From Acidobacteriota bacterium (GTDB lineage: Bacteria; Acidobacteriota; Blastocatellia; RBC074), in assembly GCA_016196035.1 (NCBI GenBank), contig JACPYM010000104.1:36852-100851 (forward strand): a stretch of 64,000 bases of DNA, given 5' to 3'. The notes under the pieces are model-generated. The model saw only the letters and a list, made by a program, of their open reading frames with translations. It did no database searches and was not told the DNA's origin. Positions 29,624-39,200 of this stretch are shown one piece after another. Within the stretch, counting starts at the first letter, position 1; each line of letters starts with the position of its first letter. Position numbers and translations under genes: made by a program.

Positions 29624-29808
29624 TCACATGCTACTGGCCTCCACCAATTTAATCTCGTCGGCCGTCAAGCCATACAGCTCGTAAACCAGCCGGTCAATCT
29701 GCCCATCGGTCGCCGTAGCTGGCGTTGCAACTACGTCTGTTCGTGCGCCGTCTTGGCGGCGGCGAGTTGGCGGTGGAGTTGGAGCAGCTATTCGACCAGC
29801 AGTGACTA
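29624..29808 (-). pseudogene. Degenerate C-terminal tail of a type IIG/N6-adenine restriction-modification enzyme
   Basis: In two minus-strand frames the DNA reads LLQLHRQLAAAKTAHEQT, then a stop, and after a frameshift DGQIDRLVYELYGLTADEIK followed by LVEASSM and a stop. This matches the conserved tail of Eco57I/PglX-like methylase-nuclease proteins (a helical segment, then QIDALVYELYGLT-like). One more in-frame TAG lies just upstream of the helical segment. Nothing of the catalytic domains remains. It is a relic of a lost defence gene. Confidence 0.6.
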
Positions 29809-29830
29809 TTCATCAGTCAGGCGAAAGGAA

Positions 29831-30313
29831 TTACGAGGGAAGAAGATTTACTCTCACCGCCGGGGCGTTGTTTGCAGCGACATTGACCACGCGTTTATCA
29901 AACGTGAGAAATTCAGCCGGGCCGCTCTGGGCCAAGTCTTCCGCCAAGGCAAGGTAGAAGGCGTCAGCGGAATGCAAACAACTATAGCCGCTGCGAATCT
30001 CTTCATTGCGCAGGATGAAACGAATGTCGCCTTGTGGTGAAGGCATGATGGCAGACATATAGTCGTTGAAATCTTCGACCGCTTTCCGGTGTTTGGCGGC
30101 GTCTATCTCGCCGCTTTGCAGCTTGCGGCAGCGGATGAACAGCACTTCGGTCAGAATCGCGCCGGGCGCATAGAAAGCCCAGTTTCTGGCGGTGTAATCA
30201 GCCAGAGCGGCTTTGGCCGTGGGTTCACCCGGCTCTTTGGCGCAAATGGCGACGAGAATGTTGGCGTCAATGACGACGGCGCCCGCGCTAGTCGCCGGTG
30301 TCGGTTGGCTCAT
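29831..30313 (-). CDS. PIN-domain (VapC-like) toxin
   Basis: A 160-residue PIN-domain ribonuclease-like protein. The acidic residues expected at the Mg-binding site are in VVIDANILVA, ILTEVLFIR, HSADAFYLALAE and LTFDKRVV. It overlaps the preceding antitoxin-like gene by 26 bases. A type II toxin-antitoxin pair is the natural reading; the RNA target is unknown. Confidence 0.85.
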   Translation of the reverse strand: MSQPTPATSAGAVVIDANILVAICAKEPGEPTAKAALADYTARNWAFYAPGAILTEVLFIRCRKLQSGEIDAAKHRKAVEDFNDYMSAIMPSPQGDIRFILRNEEIRSGYSCLHSADAFYLALAEDLAQSGPAEFLTFDKRVVNVAANNAPAVRVNLLPS

Positions 30314-30602
30314 ATCCCCACATCGCTCCCGCTCTGGCTTCTCGAATCAGCTTGAGGGTTTCTTCCGTCGAACCTGTCACCGGAACATCTTTCATCCGTT
30401 CCGCGCTGCGTTGCAGCACGGCGAACATTGCTTCATTGCGCGGTTGCGGTGGTTGTGGGGCAACCGCTAACTCCTGCGGCTGCGCATTCAACCCCAAGGC
30501 TTGGCGTAAGTAATCGTTGACCGACAAGCCGCGCGATGTGGCTTGGCCAATGATGGCATTCACAATCTCAGGTGCAATTCGTTCATTGAGTGTTGCGTTC
30601 AT
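30288..30602 (-). CDS. Antitoxin-like protein paired with the PIN toxin
   Basis: A 104-residue protein. The N-terminal 40 residues (LNERIAPEIVNAIIGQATSR, GLSVNDYLRQALGL) look like a short DNA-binding or RHH-type helix pair. The C-terminal part (PVTGSTEETLKLIREARAGA) resembles the toxin-wrapping tails of VapB-like antitoxins. It is upstream of and overlapping the PIN gene, the usual antitoxin position. The family name is not certain. Confidence 0.65.
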   Translation of the reverse strand: MNATLNERIAPEIVNAIIGQATSRGLSVNDYLRQALGLNAQPQELAVAPQPPQPRNEAMFAVLQRSAERMKDVPVTGSTEETLKLIREARAGAMWGYEPTDTGD

Positions 30603-31154
30603 ACCTTTGCAAAATACCTCGAACCTTTTCTCCAGGCAACTTGGGAGTTTGCTGGCGAAAGAGTCTGCTGCAAAAACGCCCGTGACTGCGGAATCATCAG
30701 CGTCGCCCGTTCGTCAGTCCAGCTAAACCGGATTCGACGAGCCAAGTGACAAGCTGCGCGGGCGTCACGACTGCGTTTGGCACGACGAGTTGCGCGTCCA
30801 AGCCGTTGAGTTGTTCCCAGGTCTACGGCTAGCCGCTGGCGCGCAGTCGAAAATGACAGATTCGTATAGCGATGACAACATTTGCACGGAAAACGCTTTC
30901 CCAACTACTGGCGCAACATTGAGGGAAAAACCTGGAAGAGCGGAGAGGATGGCAACATTTCACCTGTACTGTTGCCATCGTCGCCAGTGTTTTGACATGT
31001 GATTGAAAGGGAGACTGCTGGGTAACGGTTTGCCGCTCAGCCGCAAGCGGCGCGCGAGTTACTTTGCAATGAGGGGAAACCGATACGCACCACTCGTTGG
31101 TCTGTAGCGGCCTGTTGGGCGGCTGTTACTCGTATGCTGAGGTCTCCTAGCCTG
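30603..31154. other. Gene-free stretch with possible coding relic
   Basis: No convincing gene. On the minus strand around 30725-30815 the frame WEQLNGLDAQLVVPNAVVTP continues as AQLVTWLVESGLAGLTNGR, which looks protein-like but has no start and is preceded by stops. It may be a decayed gene. No RNA gene or repeat recognised here. Confidence 0.4.
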
Positions 31155-31553
31155 CTAACGCACCCATTCCGGCCCGCCGCTACAGTCCGGACACGGCGCT
31201 GTATGTTCAGATGGTCCTCCCTCGTTGGTCCCGCCCCAATTGTGCCAATATTTTACTGAGCCCGAACCACTGCATAAAAAGCAGAATCCGCATCTAGTAC
31301 AAGTGCTATTACTTCTGTCGTGCTCAGTCACGCCGCACACGCGACAGGTGCACACATCGAAGTCATGGTTCGAGTATCTCTTAAGTTTGCAGTGCCTGCA
31401 TTGGCAGAAACTCCAGTCGTGCGGTTCGCGTCGGCTGTCACACCTCCGACAGCGGCAGCTATCCCATTCGTGTTCTGCATCCCGGCGTGCGGGACATCGG
31501 CTGCAACCACACGCCGTCCATTTGTGACCGAGAAGACATCTGATGTTGCGCAT
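31155..31553 (-). CDS. Cys-rich protein with repeated CxCxxC zinc-ribbon-like modules
   Basis: A 132-residue protein with a repeated pattern of an aromatic/His residue, then CxCxxC: HKWTACGCSRC, HEWDSCRCRRC, HDWSFCQCRHC, HDFDVCTCRVCG, then CTRCGFCFLCSGSGS and a C-terminal CPDCSGG. About twenty cysteines in all, plus regularly placed histidines, suggest several small zinc sites. There is no signal peptide. The ATG is preceded by a G-rich stretch (GTAGGGTGG). The function is unknown; it sits in a patch of toxin-antitoxin genes. Confidence 0.65.
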   Translation of the reverse strand: MRNIRCLLGHKWTACGCSRCPARRDAEHEWDSCRCRRCDSRREPHDWSFCQCRHCKLKRYSNHDFDVCTCRVCGVTEHDRSNSTCTRCGFCFLCSGSGSVKYWHNWGGTNEGGPSEHTAPCPDCSGGPEWVR

Positions 31554-31594
31554 ATGCTTTTGTCCACCCTACATGAGTTTTACTGCGTTTTGAA

Positions 31595-31654
31595 TGTCTA
31601 ATAGTAGCCACTGGTGTCCAATACTAGACACCAGTGGCTACTACTATTAGACAC
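31595..31654. repeat. Hairpin of 24/27 bases truncating the PIN gene
   Basis: TGTCTAATAGTAGCCACTGG (continuing to GTGTC) is followed after 8 bases by its reverse complement with one extra TAG triplet. The perfect core arms are 31602-31618 and 31627-31643. The left-hand end of the DUF3368-like PIN gene runs into this hairpin. Confidence 0.8.
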
Positions 31655-31938
31655 CAATGTTTGATGCACTCTCTTTCACCAGTATTCAGCGCAGTCGGCA
31701 GTTCATCAGCCTGGCGTTTTTCCACGGCAGTCAGGTCGAGCGCCACAAATCCCGCCGCGCCAGCCAAACCATCAACAATCGGTTGCAGATAGTCGTGGCC
31801 TTTACGCAAGCCGATTTCAAGCTCCTGAATGACGGCGGGCGGCAGATGAAGCACGCCGGTCTCGGCAACCGCAAAGAGCAAGTCGCAGCGCCCGAGGCGC
31901 GCAAAGGTCGAGAGAATGTTGGTATCGGCGACGATCAT
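31624..31938 (-). pseudogene. PIN-domain protein (DUF3368-like), C-terminally truncated
   Basis: A 104-residue frame. The start is the ATG overlapping the preceding UPF0175 stop by four bases. It has MIVADTNILSTFARLGRCDL, LHLPPAVIQELEIGL and LNTGERECIKHW, covering the first, second and third PIN-domain segments. The family normally continues another 50-60 residues with the last acidic site and a GTLGIL-like end; here the frame instead runs into the hairpin at 31595-31654 and stops. It is probably inactive. Confidence 0.75.
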
Positions 31939-32249
31939 GCGGATTGACCGAAGAAGGCGGCGAGGTCTTGATCCATCGTTTCGGCGGAATCGTCTTCGAT
32001 CACAATGGGGATGCGGCGTTCGCGCAATACTTCCTCGAATTGCCAACGATCAAGCCCGGCCATTTCCGCCGCGCGCCCCAACGAAACTTCATCTTTTTGA
32101 AAGAGGTCGAGCGCCAGTTCCAACCGTAAGGGGCGGTTGTTGAGCAGCAGGTTGCGCACCGCATCGGAAATTACTGCTTCGCGGTTGCGGTAAAGTCCGA
32201 GTTGCACCAGCGCCGCGATCTCGCGGTCAGCAAAGGTTACATCCATCAT
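31935..32249 (-). CDS. UPF0175-family antitoxin
   Basis: A 104-residue protein with the UPF0175 helix-turn-helix core: ALDLFQKDEVSLGRAAEMAG, LDRWQFEEVLRERRIPI. It has a long N-terminal helix and an acidic C-terminal tail (DDSAETMDQDLAAFF). The ATG is preceded by GGAGA. UPF0175 genes are usually followed by a DUF3368 PIN gene, as here, with a four-base overlap. Confidence 0.88.
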   Translation of the reverse strand: MMDVTFADREIAALVQLGLYRNREAVISDAVRNLLLNNRPLRLELALDLFQKDEVSLGRAAEMAGLDRWQFEEVLRERRIPIVIEDDSAETMDQDLAAFFGQSA

Positions 32250-32420
32250 TTTCTTTCTCCTTCTTTTTTCCCTTTATGGAGTCAGCATGCCAATCAGCAA
32301 GCACAGACTGAAAATAACACGTGCCCGCCGAACTTCCAATCTTGCTTCGCATTGCGAAATGCTGTTTGATTGCCCCGACAACTTCTCACGCCGTCGTTAC
32401 CAAAAAAGGAGAGTTCATCT

Positions 32421-35120
32421 ATGACAAACATTCGCAAGCTCACTGTGCGCGCCCTGGCGGCGCTTGGCATCGCTATCGCGCTCATCGCGGGCCTACAACC
32501 ATTGATGCTGGCGCAGCGGCAATACGACGCCAGTCTTTATGGCGGCTTGCACTGGCGGCTGATCGGCCCGTTTCGCGGGGGCCGTGTGAACGCGGTGAGC
32601 GGCGTGCCGGGCCAGCCCAATACGTTTTATTTCGGCTCGGTCGGCGGCGGGGTGTGGAAGTCGAACAACTCGGGCCGGACGTGGACGCCGATCTTTGACG
32701 GGCAGCCGATTGCCTCGATTGGCGCGCTTGGCGTGGCGCCGTCCAGCCCCAACGTCGTTTACGTCGGCACGGGCGAAGCCGACATGCGTTCGCAGATTTC
32801 CTACGGCAATGGGATGTACAAGTCCACCGACGCCGGGAAGACTTGGACACACATCGGTCTGGACAACACGCGGCAGATTGGGCGGGTGCTGGTGGATCCC
32901 AAAAATCCCAACGTCGTCTTTGTCGCCGCGCTCGGCCACGTCTATGGCCCCAATCCTGAGCGCGGCGTCTATCGTTCGCGCGATGGCGGGGCGACTTGGC
33001 AGCGGGTGTTGTTCAAAAACGAGAACGTCGGCGCGATTGATCTCGCCTTCGATCCGCAGGACTCGCAGGTGGTTTACGCGAGCTTGTGGAATACGCGCCG
33101 TCCGCCGTGGAGCATTTATCCGCCGTCGTATGGGCCGGGCAGCGGCCTTTTCAAATCCACCGATGGCGGCACGACGTGGCAGCCGCTGGTGACGGGGCTG
33201 CCGAGCGAAAAGGTCGGGCGCATCGGCATCGCGGTTGCGCCTACGAATCGCAATCGCGTTTACGCCATCGTGGATGCGAAGGAGGGCGGGCTTTACGTTT
33301 CGGATGATGCGGGCGCGACGTGGACGAAGGCGTCGGGCGACAATCGCGTGTGGGGGCGCGGCTGGTATTTCTGCAAGGTCGTCGTTGATCCCAAAAATGC
33401 CGATGTCGTGTATGTGTCGAACACGTCGCTCTATCGCTCGACCAATGCGGGCAAGACGTGGACGGCGATCAAGGGCGCGCCGGGCGGCGACGATTATCAT
33501 CAGCTTTGGATTTATCCCGACGACCCGCAGCGCATGATTCTGGCGAGCGATCAGGGCGCGGTCGTCAGCGAAGACGGCGCGGCGACGTGGTCGTCTTGGT
33601 ACAACCAGCCCACGGCGCAGCTTTATCACGTGGCGGCAGATTACCGCTTTCCCTATTGGGTGTCGGGCGCGCAGCAGGACAGCGGCGCGGTCACGGTCGT
33701 CACGCGCAGCGGCCACGCGGAAATCTCTACGCGCGATTGGAAGCCGGTGGGCGCGGGCGGCGAATCGGATTACACCGCGCCCGATCCGCTGCATCCCGAA
33801 ATCCTGTTTGGCGGCAGGGTCACGCGCTGGAACGTGATCACAGGCGAAATCAAAGATGTCTCGCCGGAGCGCGCGCTGACCGTGCCCGCACGGCATACGT
33901 GGACGGTGCCGCTGGTGTTTTCGCTGGCCGATCCGCACGCGCTTTACTTCAGCAATCAATTCCTGTTCAAGACGATGAATGGCGGCGAGACGTGGGCGAC
34001 GATCAGCCCCGACCTGTCGCGCGAAGACCCCGGCGTGCCCGCGAATCTGGATGAAGCCACGGCTGCCGATGCGCCCGAAGGCAAGCGGCGCGGCGTCATT
34101 TACACCATCGCGCCTTCGCCGTTGCGCGCGGCGACCCTTTGGGTCGGCACTGATGACGGCCTCATTCACTTGACCAAAGATGACGGGAAGACCTGGCAGA
34201 ACGTGACGCCGCCGGAGCTGACGGCGTGGAGCAAGGTGGTGATGCTGGAGGCGTCGCACTTCGATGTGAACGAGGCTTACGCCGCGATTGATCGCCATCG
34301 GTTGACGGACAACGAGCCTTACATTTATCGCACCCGCGATGGCGGCAAGAGTTGGCAGAAGATTACGCAGGGCTTGCCTGCGGGCGTTTATCTCCAAACG
34401 ATCAAGGAAGACACGCAGCGGCGGGGGTTGCTGTTTGCCGGCACTGAGTTGGGCGTGTTCGTTTCGTTCAATGACGGCGAGCAGTGGCAATCGCTCCAAC
34501 TCAATTTGCCGCCGTGTTCGATGCGCGACTTGGCGGTTCACGAAGATGATTTGATCGTGGCGACGCACGGGCGCGGCTTCTGGGTGCTCGACGACATCAC
34601 GGCGTTGCGGCAAATAAATGACGAAGTCACGCGCGCCGATGCCTATCTGTTCCGTCCGGCGGATGCGCTCAACTTGCCGCCGCACAGCGAGTACGGCACG
34701 CCGCAGCCGCGCGATGAACCGTTGGCTGAAAATCCTCCGACGGGCGCAATGCTAGATTACTACTTGAAGTCTGCCGCGACGGGGCCGGTGACGTTGGAGG
34801 TACTCGATGCGGCGGGCGAAGTCGTGCGGCGCTATTCGAGCGAAGACCGCGCGCCAGCGGTGAATCCCGACACGCTCAATGTGCCTGCATTCTGGCTGCG
34901 CCCGGTTGCGTCGTTGTCAACGGCGGCGGGCATGCATCGCTGGGTGTGGGACTTGCAGCCTACGCCAACGAATACTGGCGGCAGACGTGGTGGTGGTGGC
35001 GGTGTATTTGGCCGTGCTCCGGTGACCGTGCCGCTGGGAACGTATACGGTGAAGCTGACGGTGAATGGCAAGAGTTACAGCCAGCCGTTGCGCGTGAAGC
35101 CTGATCCGCGCGCGAAGTAA
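32421..35120 (+). CDS. Exported VPS10/sortilin-like BNR-repeat beta-propeller protein
   Basis: An 899-residue protein with a signal peptide (TVRALAALGIAIALIAGLQP) and GGAGA nine bases before the ATG. It has many Asp-box/BNR-type repeats (GVWKSNNSGRTWTPIF, GMYKSTDAGKTWTHIG, GLFKSTDGGTTWQPL, GLYVSDDAGATWTKAS), which build a propeller as in VPS10 and xyloglucanase-like proteins. A C-terminal domain of about 150 residues after residue 730 (LDYYLKSAATGPVTLEVLDA) looks like a FlgD/Ig-type sandwich. Often annotated as glycosyl hydrolase; no catalytic residues could be assigned, so substrate and activity are open. Confidence 0.85.
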   Translation: MTNIRKLTVRALAALGIAIALIAGLQPLMLAQRQYDASLYGGLHWRLIGPFRGGRVNAVSGVPGQPNTFYFGSVGGGVWKSNNSGRTWTPIFDGQPIASIGALGVAPSSPNVVYVGTGEADMRSQISYGNGMYKSTDAGKTWTHIGLDNTRQIGRVLVDPKNPNVVFVAALGHVYGPNPERGVYRSRDGGATWQRVLFKNENVGAIDLAFDPQDSQVVYASLWNTRRPPWSIYPPSYGPGSGLFKSTDGGTTWQPLVTGLPSEKVGRIGIAVAPTNRNRVYAIVDAKEGGLYVSDDAGATWTKASGDNRVWGRGWYFCKVVVDPKNADVVYVSNTSLYRSTNAGKTWTAIKGAPGGDDYHQLWIYPDDPQRMILASDQGAVVSEDGAATWSSWYNQPTAQLYHVAADYRFPYWVSGAQQDSGAVTVVTRSGHAEISTRDWKPVGAGGESDYTAPDPLHPEILFGGRVTRWNVITGEIKDVSPERALTVPARHTWTVPLVFSLADPHALYFSNQFLFKTMNGGETWATISPDLSREDPGVPANLDEATAADAPEGKRRGVIYTIAPSPLRAATLWVGTDDGLIHLTKDDGKTWQNVTPPELTAWSKVVMLEASHFDVNEAYAAIDRHRLTDNEPYIYRTRDGGKSWQKITQGLPAGVYLQTIKEDTQRRGLLFAGTELGVFVSFNDGEQWQSLQLNLPPCSMRDLAVHEDDLIVATHGRGFWVLDDITALRQINDEVTRADAYLFRPADALNLPPHSEYGTPQPRDEPLAENPPTGAMLDYYLKSAATGPVTLEVLDAAGEVVRRYSSEDRAPAVNPDTLNVPAFWLRPVASLSTAAGMHRWVWDLQPTPTNTGGRRGGGGGVFGRAPVTVPLGTYTVKLTVNGKSYSQPLRVKPDPRAK

Positions 35121-35129
35121 AAGAGCCAA

Positions 35130-35144
35130 CCCTGGGTACGCAGC
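35130..35144. repeat. Left part of an interrupted family B palindrome
   Basis: CCCTGGGTACGCAGC is the first 15 bases of a family B element. The rest continues at 36141-36250, after the 989-bp insertion and a repeated ACGCAGC. Confidence 0.8.
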
Positions 35145-36133
35145 GCGGTTTTGCACAAGTCGCCCCGTCTGCACAAGTCGGGAGTAGTCTGCACAAATCG
35201 GTTTGAGCCTAGTTAAGACAGCAATGTGCCCTCCCAAGAATGGTTAGAGTCTGGGTAAATGTCATGGCCCGTATTTCGTGATCTTGAGTAGTATCTCAGT
35301 TTGAATTTCTGAGCGCAGTCCGTCGGGCACGTCGCGCGATTAAGCCGGAACGTAGGTCAACCGAATCAAGTCATCGGCGATTAAATCGCTGGCCACCAGG
35401 TGGAGCGGCGGCCGGGGGCCGGCGAAGAATGGCTTGCCACCACCAAGCACCACGGGGCGGAGGTAGAGCCGATACTCATCGATAAGACCGGCCTCGGTCA
35501 GGCTTTGCGCCAGGACTGGTCCGCCAACTTCAATCTCGCCAGCCAGCTCAGCCTTCAGCCTGCGTATCACCTTCTCGAAATCATCCGCGACAAGCGTGGC
35601 GTTGGGGCCAACTGACTTGAGGGAACGCGACACGACCCACTTCGGCTGGCTCCGCCACGCCACCGCGAAGTCGCGATCCTCCGCGTCCCAATCAGGAAGA
35701 TCTTCGTCCCAATAACGCATGATCTCGTACATGCGGCTACCGTAGATGACGCCCGTCAGGCCACGCACGTGCTCGATGAAGTGACGGAAGGACGCGGGCG
35801 CAGGCGGCCCAAGCTTCAGGTGGTCGACGTAGCCATCAAGGGACTGGCTCAATCCATAGACAAGTTTTGCCATGCTACAGATCTCCCTTCCACTTTCTTC
35901 AATCCGGCCCCTTATTGGCGAGTACTTCCGCTTCAGCTTCCGGCCTTTGCTATCTTATGGGTTGCCGGTTTCCGTTTTCGACCTTGTTATTGTTCCTGCT
36001 GTTCATCGTCAGGCATGGCTGAGTTTAGCAGAATGATTGCGAGATGAGAAATTGAGATTGGCGAGTAATCTGCACAAGTGGGATTCAGGCTGCACAAGTC
36101 GCTTGCTGTTTTATAGGCGACTTGTGCAAAGCC
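35145..36133. mobile_element. 989-bp non-autonomous transposon carrying a DHFR-family gene
   Basis: The ends are inverted repeats: TTTTGCACAAGTCGCC at 35149-35164 and GGCGACTTGTGCAAA at 36116-36130 (15 perfect bases, with imperfect outer bases). The insertion is flanked by the direct repeat ACGCAGC at 35138-35144 and 36134-36140. Removing the insertion and one ACGCAGC restores the family B consensus reading CTGGGTACGCAGCACTTCC. The 11-mer TGCACAAGTCG or near variants recurs inside both ends (35170, 35190, 36071 and 36091 areas). No transposase is encoded, so it needs one in trans. Confidence 0.85.
35340..35873 (-). CDS. Dihydrofolate reductase-family (RibD C-terminal-like) protein
   Basis: A 177-residue protein: MAKLVYGLSQSLDGYV at the start, LTGVIYGSRMYEIMRYWD, PKWVVSRSLKSVGPNATLV, EIEVGGPVLAQSLTEAGLID and RPVVLGGGKPFF. 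This is the pattern of the RibD_C/DHFR-like NADPH-dependent reductases of about 180 residues found in many bacteria. Whether it reduces dihydrofolate or a flavin/pterin-like substrate is unknown. It is the only gene in the 989-bp transposon, so it is passenger cargo. Confidence 0.9.
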   Translation of the reverse strand: MAKLVYGLSQSLDGYVDHLKLGPPAPASFRHFIEHVRGLTGVIYGSRMYEIMRYWDEDLPDWDAEDRDFAVAWRSQPKWVVSRSLKSVGPNATLVADDFEKVIRRLKAELAGEIEVGGPVLAQSLTEAGLIDEYRLYLRPVVLGGGKPFFAGPRPPLHLVASDLIADDLIRLTYVPA

Positions 36134-36250
36134 ACGCAGCACTTCCAGCGTGCAGACCTAGCGTGAGACCGATGAAGGCCGGAGGAAAACCCTCCGGCAT
36201 CTGCGCGTCTGATGCCAAGCCTGCACGCTGGAAGCGGTGCGTACCCAGGG
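36134..36250. repeat. Right part of the interrupted family B palindrome
   Basis: After the second ACGCAGC, the sequence continues ACTTCCAGCGTGCAGACC, a loop, and then GGAAGCGGTGCGTACCCAGG. It pairs with the left part at 35130-35144. An internal hairpin GCCGGAGG...CCTCCGGC is also present. It ends one base before the stop codon of the TIG-repeat gene. Confidence 0.8.
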
Positions 36251-36251
36251 T

Positions 36252-39200
36252 TCATTTAATCGCAATCCGCACCGCATTCGCCGCCTTGCCATCCACACGC
36301 AAAAGCACTTCGACTTCCCCACGGCCAACCAATGCACGCGGGAGGCGCAAATTGGTTTGATCGAGGCCCGCCAGATCGCCTTGCGCGCCCGCGAAACCGA
36401 CCTCGGCATTCGCGCCGCCAATCGTCGCGGTCACCGCGCTCAAGGCGCTGCGTTTGCGGAAGCCCGTGCCAAAGAGCACCAGGAAAACCTGCTCGGTCTC
36501 TGGCCCCAGATCAAGCGCCAGCGGCACTTGTTGGCCAGTGGGGCCAGTGCTGGCGATGGCTTCAAAGCTTTGCGAACCGTCGCCGCGCACGCGCACCAGA
36601 TACCCCGCCGGCACGCCTTGGCCGTTGGCATTCGCTGTGAATAAGCCGGGCGCGACGGTGGTGATGATGATATTGGTGGCTGAGAGACGATTGTCTGCGC
36701 CGCTGATGATCACCGTGGCCGGGCCGTTCGCTGTGCCCGTGGGCACTAGATAGTTGACCTGGCTTGGCCCGACAAAAAACAGCGGGGCCAGACGTTCGAC
36801 GCCCGCGCTGTCGCGCACGCGCACGGTCGTGTCCCGCAAGGTCGTCGGCAACGGCTGCGTCGCCGCTGAGGCATTGCCAGTAGCGAGGTTGCTGCCAAAG
36901 GCCGACACGACCATTTCAGCGGCGAACTCGGTGCCGCTGAAACTGGCGGCGGAAACGTTGGCGAGCGGCAAGGCGACAGCAAAATTCAACGCGGCGGATG
37001 TGCCGCCCCCCGGCGCGGGATTGAACACGGTAATCGGCACTGCGCCCGCATTGACCAGGTCGGCGGCGGGGATGGCGGCGCGCAATTGCGTCGCGCTGAC
37101 GAAGGTCGTCGCGCGCTCTGCGCCGTTCCAGCGCACCGTTGAAGCGCTGATGAAATTGCTGCCGTTGACAGTCAAATCAAACGCCGCGCTCCCGGCGAGC
37201 GCAAAGGCCGGGTTCAACGCCGTCAGCGTGGGCGCGGGATTCGGCGCTTGGGTAACGGTGAACGTCAGCGCGTTGGATGTGCCACCGCCACCGCCAGCCG
37301 AGGCGGGATTGAAGACTGTGACCGTGGCCGTGCCCGCGCTGGCAATCTCGCTGGCCGGAATTTGCGCGCTCAGTTGCGTCTGGCTCACAAAGGTTGTCGC
37401 CCGCTCTGCGCCGTTCCAACGCACGACGGAATTGCTCAGAAAGCTGTTGCCATTGACCGTCAGCGTGAAGGCCGCGCCACCGGCAGTTGCCTGGTTCGGA
37501 TTCAAACTGACCAGCGCTGGCACGGGGTTAGGGGCTGGCGTGATGGTGAAGGTGAGCGCGTTGGACGTGCCGCCGCCGCCATTCGCCGAGGCCGGGTTGA
37601 ACACCGTGATTTGCGCGGTGCCCACACTGGCGACATCGCTGGCGGGAATTTGCGCGCTGAGTTGCGTGGCGCTGATGAACAGCGTCGGACGGTTCGCGCC
37701 GTTCCAACGCACGCTCGCGCCGCTGACGAAACTCGTGCCATTGACCGCCAGTGTTACGCCTGGGCCGCCCGCATTGAGCGTGTTCGGATTCAAGCTGGTT
37801 AGTGTGGGCACCGGGTTGGGCAATTGATTGATTGTAAAACTCAGCGCGTTTGAAGTGCCGCCGCCGGGTGCGGGCGTAAATACGGTGACTGTTGCCGTGC
37901 CGGGGCTGGCAATGTCTGCCGCCGCGATTTGCGCGGTCAGTTGCGTCGCGCTGATAAACGCCGTCACGCGGTCTGCGCCATTCCAACGCACGGCCGAGTT
38001 GCTGACGAAATTCGCGCCGTTCACCGTGAGCGCGAAGGCCGCGCCGCCCGCGTTGGCATTGGCCGGATTCAAACTGGTCAGCGTCGGCACAGGGTTCGGC
38101 GCATTCACGACAAAGTTTGCGCCACCCGATGAACCGCCGCCGGGCGCGGGATTAAACACCGTCACGCGAATGACGCTGGGACTCGCCAAATCAGCCGCTG
38201 TGATTTGCGCGGTCAACTGCGTGCTGCTGACAAAGGCCGTCGCACGATTCTCGCCATTCCAACGCACTGCCGAACCGTTGACGAAGTTGGTCCCGTTGAC
38301 GATCAACGTCAGCGCCGCACTGCCCGCGAGAGCCGTCGTGGGCGCAATCGTCGCCAGCGCCGGAATGGGATTATTGATCGTGAAGCTCAACGCGTTGGAA
38401 CTGCCGCCGCCGCCGCTGACATTGGCCGGATTGAACACCGTCACGTTGGCCGTGCCGCCCGTGGCGGCATCGCTGGCGGGAATCGCCGCCGTTAATTGCG
38501 TCGCGCTGACAAAGGTCGTCGCGCGCTCCGCGCCGTTCCAACGCACTACCGCGCCGCTTACGAAATTGGAGCCGCTCACCGTCAACGTGAAAGCCGGAGC
38601 GCCCACGCCGATTTGATTGGGTTGCAATTGGGTCAGCGTCGGCACCGGGTTGGGCGGCGGATTGATCGTCAACGTCAACGCATTTGACACCCCCCCACCG
38701 CCGCTGACGTTGGCCGGATTGAAGACCGTGATTTGCGCCGTGCCGATGTTGACGATGTCTGTGGCCGGGATCGCGGCTGTCAGTTGCGTCGCGCTCACAA
38801 AAGTCGTCACGCGGTCTGCGCCGTTCCAACGCACAGCCGCGCCGCTCACGAAATTCGTGCCGCTCACCGTCAGCGTGAACCCCGCGCCGCCGGCAATCAC
38901 CGTGTTCGGATTCAGGCTGGCCAAGGCGGGGGTGGGGTTCGGCACGGGGTTGATCGTGAACGTTAGCCCGTTCGACACGCCGCCACCGGGCGCGGGATTG
39001 AAGACCGTCACCGTCGCTGTGCCGACATTGGCAACATCATTTGCGGCAAGCGCCGCGCGCAGTTGCGTCGCGCTAACAAAAGTCGTCGCGCGCTCTGTGC
39101 CGTTCCAACGCACCACCGCGCCATTGACGAAATTCGCGCCATTGACCGTCAGCGTCAACGCGCCACTGCCCGCAATCGCACTGATCGGATTCAAATTCGC

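Noticed and set aside
30599..30904. 101-codon frame upstream of the antitoxin gene
   Set aside because: Arg-rich translation without recognisable features; a different frame in the same DNA looks more protein-like but has no start.
32493..34685. Long open frame (730 codons) on the minus strand inside the VPS10/BNR gene
   Set aside because: Arg/His-rich shadow translation with no motifs, while the plus strand has a signal peptide, ribosome-binding site and BNR repeats.
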